Source of the DNA: Flavobacteriaceae bacterium
Lineage (GTDB): Bacteria > Bacteroidota > Bacteroidia > Flavobacteriales > Flavobacteriaceae
DNA length: 8,621 nucleotides
Assembly: GCA_030613745.1 (NCBI GenBank)
Contig: JAUWLK010000110.1
Coordinates: forward strand, 1-8,621
Direction: 5' to 3'
The translations under genes and the position numbers were made by a program. The notes under the pieces are model-generated. The model saw nothing but the letters and a program-made list of their open reading frames with translations. It was not told the DNA's origin and did not search any database. Shown one piece after another: positions 7,742 to 8,621 of the stretch; position 1 is the stretch's first letter; the number at the start of each line of letters is the position of its first letter.

Positions 7742-8621
7742 TTATAATTTCTCTTTCTTCTAAATTATTTTCAATATCACTTTTCTTAAGCCAAACATCA
7801 CGCAGTTGTTTTTTAGCAAATAACTTTAATTGATCACTAATATGTTTACTACCTGGTTGACTGGCGTTACCATATCCTATTATGGCTTTTGCCTTTATTT
7901 CATTACCAAACTCAGTTACACAAACATAACCATCCCCATGAAAAGCATAATATTTGCCATCTTTACCTTTTGAAAATGCTAAAGTTCTAAATACACCTAA
8001 ACTACCAAAGCTACCATTTGCAGATATTTCATCATCACCTAGTTTAATCCTAAATACAGCACCATAAGGTACATCTAAAGAGCCAAGAGTTTCGATCATT
8101 TGTTCAGAAACACCTTTTAATGTAGCTAATACAATATTAGGATTTTCAAATCCGTCAGGAGTGGTCAGTGGTTTTTCTGCTGACCATTTTTCTCTAAATA
8201 AATTTTCTTTATCAAAAGAGAAAAATAGATTTATAAACAATACTGCACCTTTACTGTCCGCATTAAATTCACCATTCCAATTTTTTAAAACATCTAAAGC
8301 AATTGTAGTAAGACTATCGTTATTTATTTTCCTTAATTCTTCAAAGTCATCCCTAATGCGTTCAAAAAGAGATGATTTTGTAGAGTGCTTTAAGGTTATG
8401 ATTTTTTCAATTGTCAAATCTTTTTTATTAATTAATAAACTTGCAGACTGTTGAGGTCTAAAGCCCATATTGTTTATAGAAATATCTTTATCATAGGAAT
8501 TATAATCAATTTCCTGAGGAATCGTTGAAGTGAACGGACCTTCATTAGCATTTTGTAACCATCCGCTTTTCGGATTTAATAATTTAGGAAATTCATCGTA
8601 AGTATGATAACTATCCCAAAT
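7737..8621 (-). CDS. Penicillin-acylase-family (S45) Ntn hydrolase, C-terminal part of beta chain (5' end outside window)
   Basis: Family S45 enzymes are periplasmic amidases, matured by autocatalysis into alpha and beta chains, that act on penicillins, acyl-homoserine lactones or other amides. The frame is open from the right edge to TAA 7737-7739 (294 codons). It does not begin at the ATG at 8466-8468: the 51 codons upstream encode conserved S45 sequence, notably NPKSGWLQNANEGPF near codons 22-36, the region holding the oxyanion-hole Asn in this family. Then come MGFRPQQSASLL, LKNWNGEFNADSKGAVLF and the C-terminal signature GYGNASQPGSKHISDQLKLF. The spacer region, nucleophile Ser and alpha chain lie outside the window. 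Substrate cannot be deduced: the call is to family, not to penicillin as substrate. It is convergent with the DUF4369 gene, and its stop codon lies inside the shared terminator stem. Confidence 0.85.
   Translation of the reverse strand: MWDSYHTYDEFPKLLNPKSGWLQNANEGPFTSTIPQEIDYNSYDKDISINNMGFRPQQSASLLINKKDLTIEKIITLKHSTKSSLFERIRDDFEELRKINNDSLTTIALDVLKNWNGEFNADSKGAVLFINLFFSFDKENLFREKWSAEKPLTTPDGFENPNIVLATLKGVSEQMIETLGSLDVPYGAVFRIKLGDDEISANGSFGSLGVFRTLAFSKGKDGKYYAFHGDGYVCVTEFGNEIKAKAIIGYGNASQPGSKHISDQLKLFAKKQLRDVWLKKSDIENNLEEREIIK

Noticed and set aside
8161..8454. 97-codon plus-strand open frame opposite the acylase gene
   Set aside because: It is fully antisense to conserved S45 sequence, with no signal or domain of its own.
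7737..8468. A complete 243-residue gene starting at the ATG at 8466-8468
   Set aside because: The frame is open upstream to the window edge and encodes conserved S45 sequence (NPKSGWLQNAN), so this Met is internal and the gene is partial.

Overview
The window looks like chromosomal DNA from a low-GC member of the Bacteroidota, most likely a flavobacterium. The DNA is AT-rich. Several exported proteins belong to families typical of this phylum: S46 dipeptidyl peptidases, a DUF4421-like outer-membrane protein and a DUF4369 lipoprotein. Starts lack clear Shine-Dalgarno sequences, and perfect copies of the Bacteroidota -7 promoter motif TAnnTTTG lie upstream of two genes. No tRNA, rRNA, CRISPR array, insertion sequence or phage gene is visible.

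Layout. Positions 1-4267 (minus strand) hold two tandem, clearly paralogous S46 dipeptidyl peptidase genes, 18 bp apart and probably co-transcribed. The promoter-proximal gene (4267 to 2138) is complete and DPP11-like: Arg sits at the S1 specificity position, which predicts cleavage after Asp/Glu. The distal gene (2119 to beyond position 1) is DPP7-like: Gly sits at that position, which predicts hydrophobic preference. It carries a lipoprotein signal and is interrupted by one in-frame TAA at 524-526, exactly where the paralogue has a TTA leucine codon. The remaining 174 codons to the window edge are open and keep the catalytic serine motif. Positions 4486-5490 (minus) encode a DUF4421-like outer-membrane beta-barrel protein. 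Divergent from it, on the plus strand, are a DUF819 membrane protein (5620-6945) and a small DUF4369 lipoprotein (6997-7692). A strong bidirectional hairpin terminator (7709-7741) separates these from a convergent gene on the minus strand, the 3' part of an S45 penicillin-acylase-family enzyme that runs off the right edge.

How the genes may work together. The S46 pair would split oligopeptides into dipeptides at the cell envelope, with complementary specificities, as in peptide-feeding Bacteroidota. DUF819 proteins look like secondary transporters of unknown substrate, and S45 enzymes hydrolyse amide bonds in the periplasm. A shared role in peptide or amide scavenging is possible but rests only on proximity.

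I see no new multi-gene system here. The observations most worth checking are the nonsense codon in the DPP7-like gene, the diverged specificity residue and localisation signals of the tandem pair, and a perfect 10-bp inverted repeat just before the DUF819 start codon.
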